From NCBI GenBank assembly GCA_910588005.1, contig CAJUQM010000043.1, positions 1 through 20,003 on the forward strand: 20,003 nt of DNA, in the 5' to 3' direction. The stretch's first letter is position 1, and each line of letters starts with the position of its first letter. Source of the DNA: an uncultured Oscillibacter sp. (lineage in GTDB: Bacteria > Bacillota > Clostridia > Oscillospirales > Oscillospiraceae). Both the position numbers and the translations under genes were made by a program. Below, one piece after another: positions 1 through 6,778 of this stretch. The notes beneath the pieces are model-generated. The model did no database searches. It worked only from the letters and a program-made list of their open reading frames with translations, and was not told where the DNA came from.

Positions 1-72
1 CAGGTGGGCACCCATGAGACCAACCCCACCATGGTGGAGTGCACCGACTGCCAGAGCTTTAAGCTGAAATAA
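1..72 (+). CDS. C-terminal end of a small Cys-containing protein (DUF1540-like), partial
   Basis: The window opens inside a reading frame that gives 23 residues and stops with TAA at 70-72. The tail has the pattern VGTHETNPT followed by ECTDCQSF, ending in KLK. A VG-x-x-x-T-x-P stretch followed by closely spaced cysteines and a C-x-SF ending resembles the end of DUF1540 domains, small cysteine-rich proteins of Clostridia with no firmly known function that probably bind metal. Only the end is visible, so the family call rests on a short match and the N-terminal cysteines cannot be checked. A hairpin directly after the stop fits the end of a transcription unit. Confidence 0.45.
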   Translation, partial: QVGTHETNPTMVECTDCQSFKLK

Positions 73-100
73 AGAGGGGAGTTCGTCCCCCCTTTAAGTT
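71..100 (+). terminator. Probable weak intrinsic terminator after the DUF1540-like gene
   Basis: A ten-position stem with one mismatch (AAAGAGGGGA at 71-80 against TCCCCCCTTT at 86-95) closes a GTTCG loop. The downstream side is only partly T-rich (CTTTAAGTT), so termination may be incomplete. Confidence 0.4.
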
Positions 101-129
101 CCCCCTCGCCGGTCTGCGGGCTGGCGGAC

Positions 130-290
130 GCCGCCCAAGGCGGCTGGGACAAGGTATTTTCGCCGCCTACGCACTGTGGCGAAGGTCCTTTCTTCTCTTC
201 TTTTGCCAACGGCAGAAAAACCGGGAAGACCCTCTGTTTTCCCGGGTCCCTTTCCCTGTGGGCGGGCGGCCCGGCGGGCCGCCCGCCCAC
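130..290 (+). other. Hairpin-rich leader before the TSUP genes
   Basis: The roughly 230-base gap before the first TSUP gene has no convincing gene but holds four successive inverted repeats. They are GCCGCC/GGCGGC (130-144), TTCGCC/GGCGAA (159-183), CCGGGAA/TTCCCGG (221-245) and a perfect 15-bp stem with a 3-base loop (258-272 against 276-290). None is followed by a T run, so they do not look like plain terminators. The last ends about 20 bases before the ribosome site. A role in RNA stability or regulation is inference. Confidence 0.5.
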
Positions 291-325
291 CCTGGAGACG
301 GGTACATATGAGGGGAGGCCTTGCT

Positions 326-682
326 TTGAAGAAAAACGACTGGGCCGCCGCCGCAGCCGGCGGGGCGGCGGGACTGGCCAACGGGCTTTTTGGCGGCGGG
401 GGCGGAATGGTGTTTCTGCCCATTCTCTCCCGCTGGGGCGGCCTCAGCCAGCGCAAACTGTACGCCACCTGCGTGGGGGTGATCTTTCCCGTCTGCCTGG
501 TGTCGGCGGCGGTGTATCTGCTGCGGGGCGGCGTGTCCCTCTTGGCCGCTCTGCCCTATCTTGCCGGTGGGCTGATCGGCGGCTGGCTGGGAGGAAAGCT
601 CTACGGAAAGGTCTCCACCAAATTTCTCAAGTGGCTTTTCGCCGCCTTTCTCTTCTACGCGGGGGTGAAATATCTGCTGTGA
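326..682 (+). CDS. Half-size TSUP (TauE/SafE, DUF81) membrane protein, subunit 1
   Basis: This hydrophobic 118-aa protein belongs to the TSUP family (sulfite exporter TauE/SafE type), whose members move sulfur-containing or organic anions across the inner membrane. A glycine-rich first helix (GLANGLFGGGGGMVFLPIL, about residues 16-34) is the family's N-terminal signature. It is followed by three more hydrophobic segments near 47-66, 69-94 and 99-117. Full-length TSUP proteins are about 250 aa with two homologous halves, so this is one half. I prefer the TTG at 326, because AGGGGAGG at 311-318 lies seven bases upstream; an in-frame ATG at 308 is the alternative. The stop overlaps the next gene, the other half. 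The substrate cannot be read from the sequence; the thiamin-salvage genes downstream have their own promoter. Confidence 0.8.
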   Translation: MKKNDWAAAAAGGAAGLANGLFGGGGGMVFLPILSRWGGLSQRKLYATCVGVIFPVCLVSAAVYLLRGGVSLLAALPYLAGGLIGGWLGGKLYGKVSTKFLKWLFAAFLFYAGVKYLL

Positions 683-1059
683 CGGACTGGATTCTCCCCT
701 TTCTCTGCGGCCTGGGGGCCAGTGTGATCTCCGCCTGGGGCGTGGGCGGCGGCACGCTGCTGCTGCTGGTGATGACGCTGTTCCTGGGCGTGGACCAGCG
801 GACGGCCCAGGGGATCAACCTCCTGTTCTTTCTGCCCACCGCCGCCAGCGCCCTGGCCTGCCATTGGAAAAACGGCTATCTGGACCGGCCCACCTTAAAA
901 TCCGCCGTTCCCCCGGCGGTGATTCTGGCCCTGGCGGGGGCCTGGGCCGCCACGGCGCTGGATGTGGAGCTGCTGCGCAGGCCCTTCGGGGTCTATCTGC
1001 TGCTCTCCGGCGTCAGCCTCATTTTGCCCGGGAAGAAAAAGCGGAAAAGTCCCTCTTGA
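679..1059 (+). CDS. Half-size TSUP (TauE/SafE, DUF81) membrane protein, subunit 2
   Basis: A 126-aa membrane protein of the same TSUP family as the gene just upstream. Its first helix carries the second copy of the family motif (GLGASVISAWGVGGGTLLLL), followed by a QRTAQGINLLFFLP segment typical of TSUP proteins and two further hydrophobic stretches. The GTG start lies inside the preceding stop (GTGA, four-base overlap), which implies translational coupling and roughly equal amounts of both halves. The simplest reading is that the two proteins pair into one complete transporter. The final codons overlap the -35 box of the promoter for the next transcription unit. Function beyond the family name is not known. 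Confidence 0.8.
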   Translation: MTDWILPFLCGLGASVISAWGVGGGTLLLLVMTLFLGVDQRTAQGINLLFFLPTAASALACHWKNGYLDRPTLKSAVPPAVILALAGAWAATALDVELLRRPFGVYLLLSGVSLILPGKKKRKSPS

Positions 1060-1084
1060 CAGACCCGGCCGGAAATGCCATAAT
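1056..1084 (+). promoter_or_regulatory. Sigma-A promoter of the TPP riboswitch/thiW-thiM unit
   Basis: A perfect TTGACA (1056-1061), a 17-bp spacer and CATAAT (1079-1084, five of six consensus bases). Transcription would begin near 1091, just before the TPP aptamer. The -35 box overlaps the stop codon of the second TSUP gene (TGA at 1057-1059). Confidence 0.85.
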
Positions 1085-1094
1085 AAACACGAAA

Positions 1095-1173
1095 AACAGG
1101 GGAGCCTTCGGGCTGAGAGGAAGCGCCGCTTCGACCCTTTTACCTGATGTGGGTAATGCCACCGTAGGAAGTT
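1095..1173 (+). ncRNA. TPP riboswitch (THI element)
   Basis: The conserved thiamin-pyrophosphate aptamer words appear in order: GGGGAGC, then GCTGAGA, a variable hairpin, GACCC, ACCTGAT, GGGTAATGCC and CGTAGGAA. This architecture is diagnostic of the THI-box aptamer. It lies between a strong promoter and an intrinsic terminator (1195-1223), and the genes behind it are thiW and thiM. The expected action is ligand-dependent premature termination: high TPP lets the terminator form and shuts off thiazole uptake and salvage. Confidence 0.95.
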
Positions 1174-1194
1174 ATCATGAACGGCTCCGACGCG

Positions 1195-1223
1195 GCGGGT
1201 ACCCATAGGTACCCGCTGTTTTT
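1195..1223 (+). terminator. Expression-platform terminator of the TPP riboswitch
   Basis: A perfect 9-bp stem (GCGGGTACC at 1195-1203, GGTACCCGC at 1208-1216) with loop CATA, followed by TG and five T residues. It starts about 22 bases after the aptamer, where a riboswitch-controlled terminator is expected. Confidence 0.9.
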
Positions 1224-1505
1224 ACTTCTTTCCGGGAGAGGGGCGTGAGGGGAGAGCGTACATATGGGCATCCCGGCCGGCGGTTCCGCGTTCAGGCGGG
1301 CTGGCGGTTTCGGGAGCGGACCGAGGGGGAGCGCCCTGGGTCCGGGCCGCACAAGCAGCGATGGGAAGCCGTGTTCCGGCGTGAGAGGGGGCCAGTAAGC
1401 CCCGACCGAATTTCCCTGCGGGCGGAAGCTCCGTCCGCGGCCTTGCCACGCAAGGGGAAAGCGCTGCCGGCCGCCGCTGTTTTCTCCCTGCCATTCTCTT
1501 GATGC
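1224..1505 (+). other. Untranslated stretch between riboswitch terminator and thiW
   Basis: About 280 bases with no supported gene; open frames here lack a ribosome site and family resemblance. It contains small inverted repeats, notably a 9-bp stem at 1418-1438 with one G-T pair and CCTTGC/GCAAGG at 1441-1455. I see no second promoter, so it is probably a long 5' leader of the thiW mRNA. Confidence 0.45.
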
Positions 1506-1520
1506 AAAGGAGTTTATTTT

Positions 1521-2039
1521 ATGAAGAGCAATTCCACAAAAAAACTGGCCCTGGCCGGGGTGCTGTGCGCCGTGGCCGTGGCGGGCAGCATGTTTTCCTT
1601 CCCTGTGTTCGCCAGCAAATGCGCCCCTGTGCAGCACATGGTCAACGTCCTGTGCGCCGTGTTTTTGGGACCTTGGTACGGGCTGGCCGCGGCCTTTGCG
1701 GCCAGCCTTCTGCGGAACCTGCTGGGCCTGGGAAGCCTGCTGGCCTTTCCGGGCAGCATGTGCGGCGCGCTGCTGTGCGGTCTGGCCTGGCGAACATCCA
1801 AAAATCTCTGGCTGACCCTGGCGGCGGAGGTCTTTGGCACCGGCATTGTGGGCGGCCTGCTGGCCTATCCCGTGGCCGTGGCCTTTATGGGCGCGGACGC
1901 CGGAGCCGTGGCCTTCACCGCCTACATCGCGCCCTTCCTGGTCTCCACCGCGGGAGGGTCCATTCTGGCGGGGGCGCTGGTGTTTACCCTGCAAAAGAGC
2001 GGTGCCCTGCGCTCCCTGCGGGGCGCGCTGGAGCACTGA
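1521..2039 (+). CDS. thiW: ThiW, thiazole-specific S component of an ECF transporter
   Basis: A 172-aa integral membrane protein of the ThiW family, the substrate-binding S component that with the shared ECF ATPase/EcfT module is predicted to import hydroxyethylthiazole. The N-terminal stretch KLALAGVLCAVAVAGS, the CAPVQHMVNVLCAVFLGPWYG region (about residues 34-54) and the RNLLGLGSLLAFPGSMCGA loop and helix (about 65-84) are characteristic. About five or six hydrophobic segments cover the protein. AAAGGAG at 1506-1512 lies eight bases before the ATG. The gene follows a TPP riboswitch and precedes thiM, the standard context for thiazole salvage, so uptake should be repressed by TPP. No ECF ATPase genes are in the window, consistent with a group II ECF system using a shared energizing module. 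Confidence 0.92.
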   Translation: MKSNSTKKLALAGVLCAVAVAGSMFSFPVFASKCAPVQHMVNVLCAVFLGPWYGLAAAFAASLLRNLLGLGSLLAFPGSMCGALLCGLAWRTSKNLWLTLAAEVFGTGIVGGLLAYPVAVAFMGADAGAVAFTAYIAPFLVSTAGGSILAGALVFTLQKSGALRSLRGALEH

Positions 2040-2123
2040 TATTCTCCCCGTTTCCGCCGGCAGGCCCGGTCTCTGCCGGCGGAACCCGCTGTGCGGGAGA
2101 GCGTTTTTTAAGGAGGACGGCCC

Positions 2124-2933
2124 GTGACAGACTTCACACCCCTGGACAGCGTGCGGCGCAGGCGCCCGCTGATCCACTGCGTCAGCAATTCCGTCTCCCT
2201 CAACGACTGCGCCAACCTGGTGCTGGCGGTGGGGGCCAGTCCCATCATGGCCCATGCGCCGGAGGAGGCGGCAGATCTCACCGCCGCCAGCGGCGCCACG
2301 GTGCTGAATACCGGCACTCCGGACGAGGGCCGGTTTCAAACCTGCCTCCTCTGCGGGGAGGAGGCGGCCCGGCGGGGACGGCCCGTGGTGCTGGACCCGG
2401 TGGGCGTGGGGGCCTCCCCCTGGCGGCTGGACCGGGTCCAGACGCTGCTGGACCGTTTTCCCACCGCCATCTTACGGGTGAACCTGGGGGAGGCCCAGGC
2501 GCTGCTCCGGCAGGGCGCGGAGGCGGCCCAAGGGGTGGACAGCCCCGCCCCCGCCTCTTTGGAACAGCGGCAGGCCGCCGCCGCCGCGCTGGCCAAGCGC
2601 CGCCGGACGGCGGTGCTGCTCTCCGGTCCCGAAGATCTGGTCGCCGACGGCGGGTCCGTCTGGCGGGTCTTTGGTGGAAGCCCCCTGGCGGCCTCCGTCA
2701 CCGGAACGGGATGTATGCTGTCGGCCCTTTGCGGCGTGTTCGCCGCCGTGGAACCGGAGCCGCTGAGGGCGGCCCTCCTGGCCTCCGCCTTTTGGAAGGC
2801 CTGCGCCCGGCAGGCGGAGGAACGGGCCGGCGGAAGAGGACCCGGCAGCTTTCGCATGGCCCTGCTGGACGCCGCCGGAACGCTGCGCCCGGCAGACCTG
2901 GAATCCCGGACGCGAATTGAACAATTGGCATAG
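2124..2933 (+). CDS. thiM: Hydroxyethylthiazole kinase ThiM
   Basis: A 269-aa cytoplasmic kinase that phosphorylates 4-methyl-5-(2-hydroxyethyl)thiazole with ATP, feeding thiamin phosphate synthesis. The length matches the family. Visible signatures are the N-terminal HCVSNSVSLNDCANLVLAVGA region (residues 18-38) with SPIMAHAPEE after it, VVLDPVGVGAS (88-98) and the active-site motif TGTGCMLSALCG (193-204) with catalytic Cys197. The start is a GTG at 2124 with AAGGAGG about seven bases upstream. It lies 84 bases behind thiW and shares the riboswitch-controlled transcript, which ends in a strong terminator. thiE and thiD are not adjacent, so the other salvage enzymes must be elsewhere. Confidence 0.96.
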   Translation: MTDFTPLDSVRRRRPLIHCVSNSVSLNDCANLVLAVGASPIMAHAPEEAADLTAASGATVLNTGTPDEGRFQTCLLCGEEAARRGRPVVLDPVGVGASPWRLDRVQTLLDRFPTAILRVNLGEAQALLRQGAEAAQGVDSPAPASLEQRQAAAAALAKRRRTAVLLSGPEDLVADGGSVWRVFGGSPLAASVTGTGCMLSALCGVFAAVEPEPLRAALLASAFWKACARQAEERAGGRGPGSFRMALLDAAGTLRPADLESRTRIEQLA

Positions 2934-2935
2934 GA

Positions 2936-2969
2936 GAAGCGGCCCCGAGGACGGGGCCGCTTCTTTTTT
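2936..2969 (+). terminator. Intrinsic terminator of the thiW-thiM transcript
   Basis: A perfect 12-bp stem (GAAGCGGCCCCG at 2936-2947, CGGGGCCGCTTC at 2952-2963), loop AGGA, then six T residues, directly after the thiM stop codon. Confidence 0.95.
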
Positions 2970-3020
2970 CCGCTTCTATTTCTCTCCACTCCGGCATAGG
3001 TTGTCCCAGAGGTGATGTAC

Positions 3021-4190
3021 ATGAGAAAAAAGCCCGTTTTCTCCGCCGCCCTCCTGCGGCGGCTGGAGGCCGGCGTCTTCGCGCTGGGAACGCTGTGGGC
3101 GGTATCCGTCACCGCCGGCAGCGAAACCGCCGCCACGGCTGCTGCGGCTCTGCGGAACTCCCTGCCCCTGGGGGCGCTGCGGTGGGAGCTGGGGGATCTG
3201 TGGACCCAGGACCAGCTGTCTCCTGCGGCGGTGCTGGCGATCAGCGAATCCCCCCTGTTGCTGTCCGCCCGGGCAGAGGTGGCGGAGCTGTGGGAGCGGC
3301 CGGAGCCGGTGCCTCCCGCTGCCTCCGGCGAGGACAGGGAGGAGGGCGCCGCCGTCCCTGTGGAGGAGACCCCCCTGGACGTCTCCAACGCCGCAGAGGA
3401 CAACGGCGTTCCCGCCAAAACCCTGGTGCCCAACGACCCCAGCGGTTACACGGTCTTTGGCCGGGCCTACATCAGCAATTCCACGGAATACGAGCTGTCT
3501 CTTCCCAGCCTGGGCGAACCCTTTGCCGCCCTTTTGACCGGCGAGGAACCCCAAATCCTGATTCTCCACACCCATGGCAGCGAGGCCTACACCCCTCCGC
3601 CGGGAACGGAGGTGGTCTGGTCCGGCGATTACCGCACCACGGACACCCGCTACAACGTGGTGAAGGTGGGAGATGAGATGGCGGCGGCCTTTGGAGAGGC
3701 GGGCATCTCCGTTCTCCACGACCGGACGCTGTACGATTATCCCTCCTATTCCGGAGCCTACGACCGGGCCCTGTCCGCCATTCAAAGCTATCTGGCCCAA
3801 TATCCCTCGATCCGCTTTATTCTCGACGTCCACCGGGACGCCATCGAGGACGGCCAGGGCAACCAGTACAAAGTCATCTCCCCCATTGAGGGCGTGGGCA
3901 ACTCCGCCCAGATGACCCTGGTGGTGGGCAGCGACGGCAGCGGCCTGACCCATCCGGACTGGATAGAAAATCTGCGGCTGGCGGTGGCCATTCAGCAGGA
4001 GGCTCTGGCGGAATACCCCACGCTGATGCGGCCCCTTCTGCTGCGGAACTCCCGCTATAACCAGCACGCCACCACCGGGTCCCTCCTGGTGGAGGTGGGC
4101 GCCGCCGGAAACGCCCCGGAGGAGGCGGCCCTGGCGGGCCGGCTCTTCGCGCAGCGGATGACCGCAGTGCTGGACGCCCGGAGCAAATAG
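3021..4190 (+). CDS. spoIIP: Stage II sporulation protein P (SpoIIP)
   Basis: A 389-aa membrane-anchored peptidoglycan hydrolase that works with SpoIID (and SpoIIM) in septal thinning and engulfment during endospore formation. It combines amidase and endopeptidase activity. One transmembrane segment lies near residues 10-33, then a low-complexity Ala/Pro/Glu linker to about 125, then the catalytic domain. Family motifs are clear: HTHGSEAY (His183, His185), RYNVVKVGDEMA, the YDYPSYSGAYDRAL block, DVHRDAIED (His271), RYNQHATTGSLLVEVG (His349, Glu358). The metal-binding His/Glu set appears intact. Three start codons are close together (GTG 3012, ATG 3015, ATG 3021); I chose 3021 because AGAGGTGA would lie partly inside the coding region for the other two. 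It lies about 50 bases after the thiM terminator; its sporulation promoter is not obvious. Confidence 0.95.
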   Translation: MRKKPVFSAALLRRLEAGVFALGTLWAVSVTAGSETAATAAAALRNSLPLGALRWELGDLWTQDQLSPAAVLAISESPLLLSARAEVAELWERPEPVPPAASGEDREEGAAVPVEETPLDVSNAAEDNGVPAKTLVPNDPSGYTVFGRAYISNSTEYELSLPSLGEPFAALLTGEEPQILILHTHGSEAYTPPPGTEVVWSGDYRTTDTRYNVVKVGDEMAAAFGEAGISVLHDRTLYDYPSYSGAYDRALSAIQSYLAQYPSIRFILDVHRDAIEDGQGNQYKVISPIEGVGNSAQMTLVVGSDGSGLTHPDWIENLRLAVAIQQEALAEYPTLMRPLLLRNSRYNQHATTGSLLVEVGAAGNAPEEAALAGRLFAQRMTAVLDARSK

Positions 4191-4196
4191 CTCCGG
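4178..4196. terminator. Small hairpin between the convergent spoIIP and radical SAM genes
   Basis: A 7-bp perfect stem (CCGGAGC/GCTCCGG) with loop AAATA overlaps the spoIIP stop codon. Neither side has a T run, so a terminator role is only suggested by its place between converging genes. Confidence 0.25.
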
Positions 4197-4203
4197 CGCC
4201 CCC

Positions 4204-5139
4204 TCAAAGATGGGGCAGGCTGGTTCGGTACCGCCGCAGGGCCGCCTCACGGGCCGGGTCGCAGGCGGCTTCCAATTGAGCCAGCATCGCCTCCCGGCCG
4301 GCGGGAAGTTCCCCCTGGACCCACACGGCGTTGGAGGCCCCCAGGGTGGCAAACCAGACGGGGATCTCCAGCCGCTTCACCAGCGTCCGGATCTCCTCCA
4401 GCTTCTCTATCTCGCTCTCCTCCGTCCACGTCCCGCGCCGCATCTCTTCGTGCAGCCGGGATTCCGGAAAGACCGTGAGCATGGAGGAGCCGATGATCCG
4501 GGGATGGGTCCGGTTGAAAATCTCCGCCGAGTTCACGGCCCCCTCCACCCCCCGTCCCGCACCGGGGAGGCCTGCCAGATACATGAAGTGATAGGCGATT
4601 CCCGCCCCGTCCAAACGGCGGGACTGTTCCACAATATCCCCCGGGCCATAGCCCTTGTCCATGAACTCCAGGGACGGCCCGTCCCCGGTCTCCACGCCGA
4701 TGCTGAGACCGGCGTACCCCAGGCCGCGCAGCGCCTCCAGCTCTCCGTCCGTCTTTCGGGCCACATCCGTGACCCGGGCGAAGCAGCCGATGGTCTCGCA
4801 GGCGGGCAGGTAGTGCGCAATCAGCTCTGCTATCTGCCGCAGGCGGCCGAAGGACAGGGCAAAGGGATTGGCCCCCGTCAAAAAGACCCGGCGGACGCTG
4901 CCCGGCTCCGGCAGGCCCTGGAGATGGGCGGTCAGCTTTCCCATGGGGTCATGGGCTAGCATCTGGGCCTCCCGCAGGTCTGCCTCCACCGTCTCCGGCG
5001 GCGTCATCCGAAACCGGAAGGGCAGCTCGCCGTAAAGAGTACAGAACTTACAGCGGTGCCAGGTGCAGCCCGCCGTAACCTCCAGCAGCAGTGAGCCGGC
5101 CTCATAGGGCGGCCTCCAGATGGTTCCCGTGTAGTGCAT
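4204..5139 (-). CDS. Radical SAM protein
   Basis: A 311-aa radical S-adenosylmethionine enzyme. The 4Fe-4S cluster motif is GCTWHRCKFC with Cys25, Cys30 and Cys33, the C-x4-C-x2-C spacing found in a group of COG1032-like radical SAM proteins. Further typical segments are FLTGANPFALSF, GLSIGVETGDGPSLEFMDKGY (the SAM-binding strand region), a YLAGLPGAG stretch and the C-terminal SSMLTVFPESRLHEEM region. No B12-binding, TRAM or SPASM domain is visible, so substrate and reaction are unknown. I chose the ATG at 5139 because AAAGGAG lies eight bases upstream; the ATG at 5145 would be too close to it. The gene diverges from an HxlR regulator, which may control it. Confidence 0.85.
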   Translation of the reverse strand: MHYTGTIWRPPYEAGSLLLEVTAGCTWHRCKFCTLYGELPFRFRMTPPETVEADLREAQMLAHDPMGKLTAHLQGLPEPGSVRRVFLTGANPFALSFGRLRQIAELIAHYLPACETIGCFARVTDVARKTDGELEALRGLGYAGLSIGVETGDGPSLEFMDKGYGPGDIVEQSRRLDGAGIAYHFMYLAGLPGAGRGVEGAVNSAEIFNRTHPRIIGSSMLTVFPESRLHEEMRRGTWTEESEIEKLEEIRTLVKRLEIPVWFATLGASNAVWVQGELPAGREAMLAQLEAACDPAREAALRRYRTSLPHL

Positions 5140-5301
5140 ATTCATCGCTCCTTTCGCCGGTAATGTAACAAACCGGAACGATTTACACAAGTACGGTCTT
5201 TTTTAATATATAGTGTCTTTTTTCGCACCAAAGCCTTTTCGCCGCCCCGCCGGGATGGTATACTGTAAAAAGCCCAACCCGCGAAAAAGGAGGCGCGCCC
5301 C
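5140..5301. promoter_or_regulatory. Divergent promoter region of the radical SAM and HxlR genes
   Basis: The AT-rich spacer holds an extended -10 for the rightward HxlR gene (TGGTATACT at 5256-5264, with no good -35). A weak leftward candidate (TTGTGT, 17 bp, TACATT) faces the radical SAM gene. The 9-base word GTCTTTTTT occurs twice in the same orientation (5196-5204 and 5215-5223), 19 bases apart, and could be part of a regulator site. Confidence 0.45.
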
Positions 5302-5709
5302 ATGTCGCAAAACAAATTCAGCGGGCCGGAGGCTATGGCCCGCTGCGTCCCTATGAGCCGGCTGCAGTCCGTCCTCTCCGGCAAGTGGAAGATTCTGATC
5401 CTGTGGTATGTGGCCTTTTACAAGGTCCAGCGGTTCGGCCAGCTGCTGCGCCGGCTGGACGGCGTGACCCAGTCCACCTTGACAAAGCAGCTGCGGGAGC
5501 TGGAGGCGGATGGCTTCCTCCACCGCCGGGTCTATCCGGAGGTGCCGCCCCGGGTGGAGTACTCCCTGACAGAGCAGGGCGCCAGCTTTCTCCCGGTGCT
5601 GGAGACCATGCTGCGCTGGAGCGAAGCGCACCTGTGCCCGCCGGGGGCCGCCGGTCCCTATGATGAGATCCGAAAGAGCGCGGAGGCGGGCAATGCCGGG
5701 GATCTATGA
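5302..5709 (+). CDS. HxlR-family winged-helix transcription regulator
   Basis: A 135-aa DNA-binding regulator of the HxlR (MarR-like) family. The family hallmarks run in order: a conserved Cys15 in RCVPMSRLQ, LSGKWKILILW (about residues 26-36), a RFGQLLRRLDGVTQSTLTKQ recognition-helix region, LRELEADGFLHRR, and the wing YPEVPPRVEYSLTEQG (about 77-92), then LPVLETMLRWSE. HxlR proteins often sense redox or electrophile stress through the N-terminal cysteine and control a neighbouring gene. Here the divergent radical SAM gene is the obvious candidate, which is an inference from position. AAAGGAGG at 5286-5293 supports the ATG at 5302. Confidence 0.93.
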   Translation: MSQNKFSGPEAMARCVPMSRLQSVLSGKWKILILWYVAFYKVQRFGQLLRRLDGVTQSTLTKQLRELEADGFLHRRVYPEVPPRVEYSLTEQGASFLPVLETMLRWSEAHLCPPGAAGPYDEIRKSAEAGNAGDL

Positions 5710-5939
5710 GGCGCTTGGGGCCGGCTGCCGGGCCGCCCCCGGGAGGTCTGCACGGTTCCCCTCCGGGAGACGGCGTCTGGTTTTCCGTCTCCGCCGGGGA
5801 AGCGCGGATTTTTATGGAGGCCGGACGGCAGCGGACACCCGGAGGCAGGATTCGGAGACGCGGCGGAAGAAACCAGACAAACCACGCAGAATCAAATGTA
5901 CCGGTACGGCATATTTGCCAGCTGCGGCCCAAAAAACCA
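5710..5939. other. Intergenic stretch after hxlR
   Basis: About 230 bases without a supported gene. An 8-bp inverted repeat (GGAGACGG at 5766-5773, CCGTCTCC at 5785-5792) may end hxlR transcription, although no T run follows. A frame starting with an ATG that overlaps the hxlR stop gives an Arg/Gly/Pro-rich product without family resemblance and is probably not translated. Confidence 0.35.
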
Positions 5940-5977
5940 AAGAGAAAAACAGCCCGTCCCATATAGGACGGGCTGTT
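5940..5977 (-). terminator. Intrinsic terminator of the rpsF-ssb-rpsR operon
   Basis: Read on the minus strand, a perfect 12-bp stem (AACAGCCCGTCC and GGACGGGCTGTT, 5948-5959 with 5966-5977) with a 6-base loop runs into a T-rich stretch (TTTCTCTT). It lies 20 bases after the rpsR stop. Confidence 0.93.
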
Positions 5978-5996
5978 GCGGTTTGCCGGAACTCCC

Positions 5997-6248
5997 TCAG
6001 TCGGTGACGTAGGGCAGCAGGGCGATCTGACGGGCGCGCTTGATGGCCTCAGTCAGCTGGCGCTGGTGCATGGCGCAGGTGCCGGTGGTTCTGCGGGGCA
6101 GAATCTTGGCGCGCTCAGAGGTAAACCGGCGCAGCTTGGCGGCATCCTTGTAATCGATGCTCTCGCACTTCTCGGCGCAGAACTGGCAGACCTTGCGGCG
6201 CTTGCCCCGCATGGGGCGGGCGGGTCTTGCTTCACGATCGAAAGCCAT
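5997..6248 (-). CDS. rpsR: 30S ribosomal protein S18
   Basis: An 83-aa basic protein of the S18 family, which binds S6 on the platform of the small ribosomal subunit. It shows the family core: KVCQFCAEKCESIDYKDAAKL (residues 20-39) and PRRTTGTCAMHQRQLTEAIKRARQIALLPY near the end. Cys21, Cys24, Cys28 and Cys58 suggest the zinc-binding (C+) form of S18. AAGGAGG on the minus strand precedes the ATG. It is the last gene of the rpsF-ssb-rpsR operon, a highly conserved bacterial order, and an intrinsic terminator follows. Confidence 0.97.
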   Translation of the reverse strand: MAFDREARPARPMRGKRRKVCQFCAEKCESIDYKDAAKLRRFTSERAKILPRRTTGTCAMHQRQLTEAIKRARQIALLPYVTD

Positions 6249-6314
6249 AATGCTTCCTCCTTATTTCATAGTCGCGGGTCTCCGCGCCGGAGTGATCCGG
6301 GCGGAGGGCCGGTT

Positions 6315-6767
6315 TCAGAACGGCAGCTCGCCGTCCTCGTCGCCGATCTCGGCGAAGTCGGAGCGGCTCTCCATGGGCACGGGGGTCCCACGGCCAACGG
6401 GCGCTCCATAGGCGGGCGGTGCGCCGTAGTCTCCCGGGGCGCCGTCCCGCTTGGAATCTCCAAAGTAGATGTTGTCGGCGACCACTTCAGCGCTTCTGCG
6501 CTTGCCGCCGTTGTTGTCGGTCCAGTCGCGGATCTGAAGCCGGCCCTCTACCACGGCCATGCGGCCCTTGGTAAAGTACTTGCTGACAAACTCCGCGGTG
6601 CCCCGCCAGGCCACAATGTCGATAAAATCCGTCTCCTTCTCGCCGCTCTGGGACTTAAAATCCCGGTCACAGGCGATGGAAAAAGATGTGACGGCAGTGC
6701 CGCTCTGGGTCCGGCGCAGCTCAGGGTCACGGGTCAGACGGCCCATGAGGACGATCCTGTTGAGCAT
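6315..6767 (-). CDS. ssb: Single-stranded DNA-binding protein
   Basis: A 150-aa SSB that coats single-stranded DNA in replication, repair and recombination. The OB fold covers about residues 1-105: MLNRIVLMGRLTRDPELR, then FSIACDRDF, TDFIDIVAWRGTAEFVSKYFTKG and VVEGRLQIRDW. A Gly/Pro/Ala-rich linker follows, then the acidic protein-interaction tip DEDGELPF. The length is normal. The operon position between rpsF and rpsR is the usual one. Its ribosome site, AAGGAGG, overlaps the rpsF stop codon region eleven bases upstream, so the two genes are closely coupled. Confidence 0.97.
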   Translation of the reverse strand: MLNRIVLMGRLTRDPELRRTQSGTAVTSFSIACDRDFKSQSGEKETDFIDIVAWRGTAEFVSKYFTKGRMAVVEGRLQIRDWTDNNGGKRRSAEVVADNIYFGDSKRDGAPGDYGAPPAYGAPVGRGTPVPMESRSDFAEIGDEDGELPF

Positions 6768-6778
6768 GTCGGGCCTCC

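Noticed and set aside
301..1266. Similar words GTACATATGRG at 302-312 and 1258-1268 taken as a repeat
   Set aside because: The match is only about ten bases, and flanking sequence shows no further similarity.
1140..2339. 399-codon minus-strand frame crossing the TPP riboswitch, thiW and thiM
   Set aside because: It runs antisense over the riboswitch and two real genes and is Gly/Gln/His/Arg-rich.
2336..4352. Long minus-strand open frames across thiM and spoIIP
   Set aside because: They are antisense to two clearly recognised genes, have Arg/Gly/Pro/Ser-biased composition typical of GC-rich shadows and lack ribosome sites.
5706..5966. 86-codon frame starting inside the hxlR stop codon
   Set aside because: The ATGA overlap looks like coupling, but the product is Arg/Gly/Pro-rich, resembles nothing and runs into the rpsR-side terminator.
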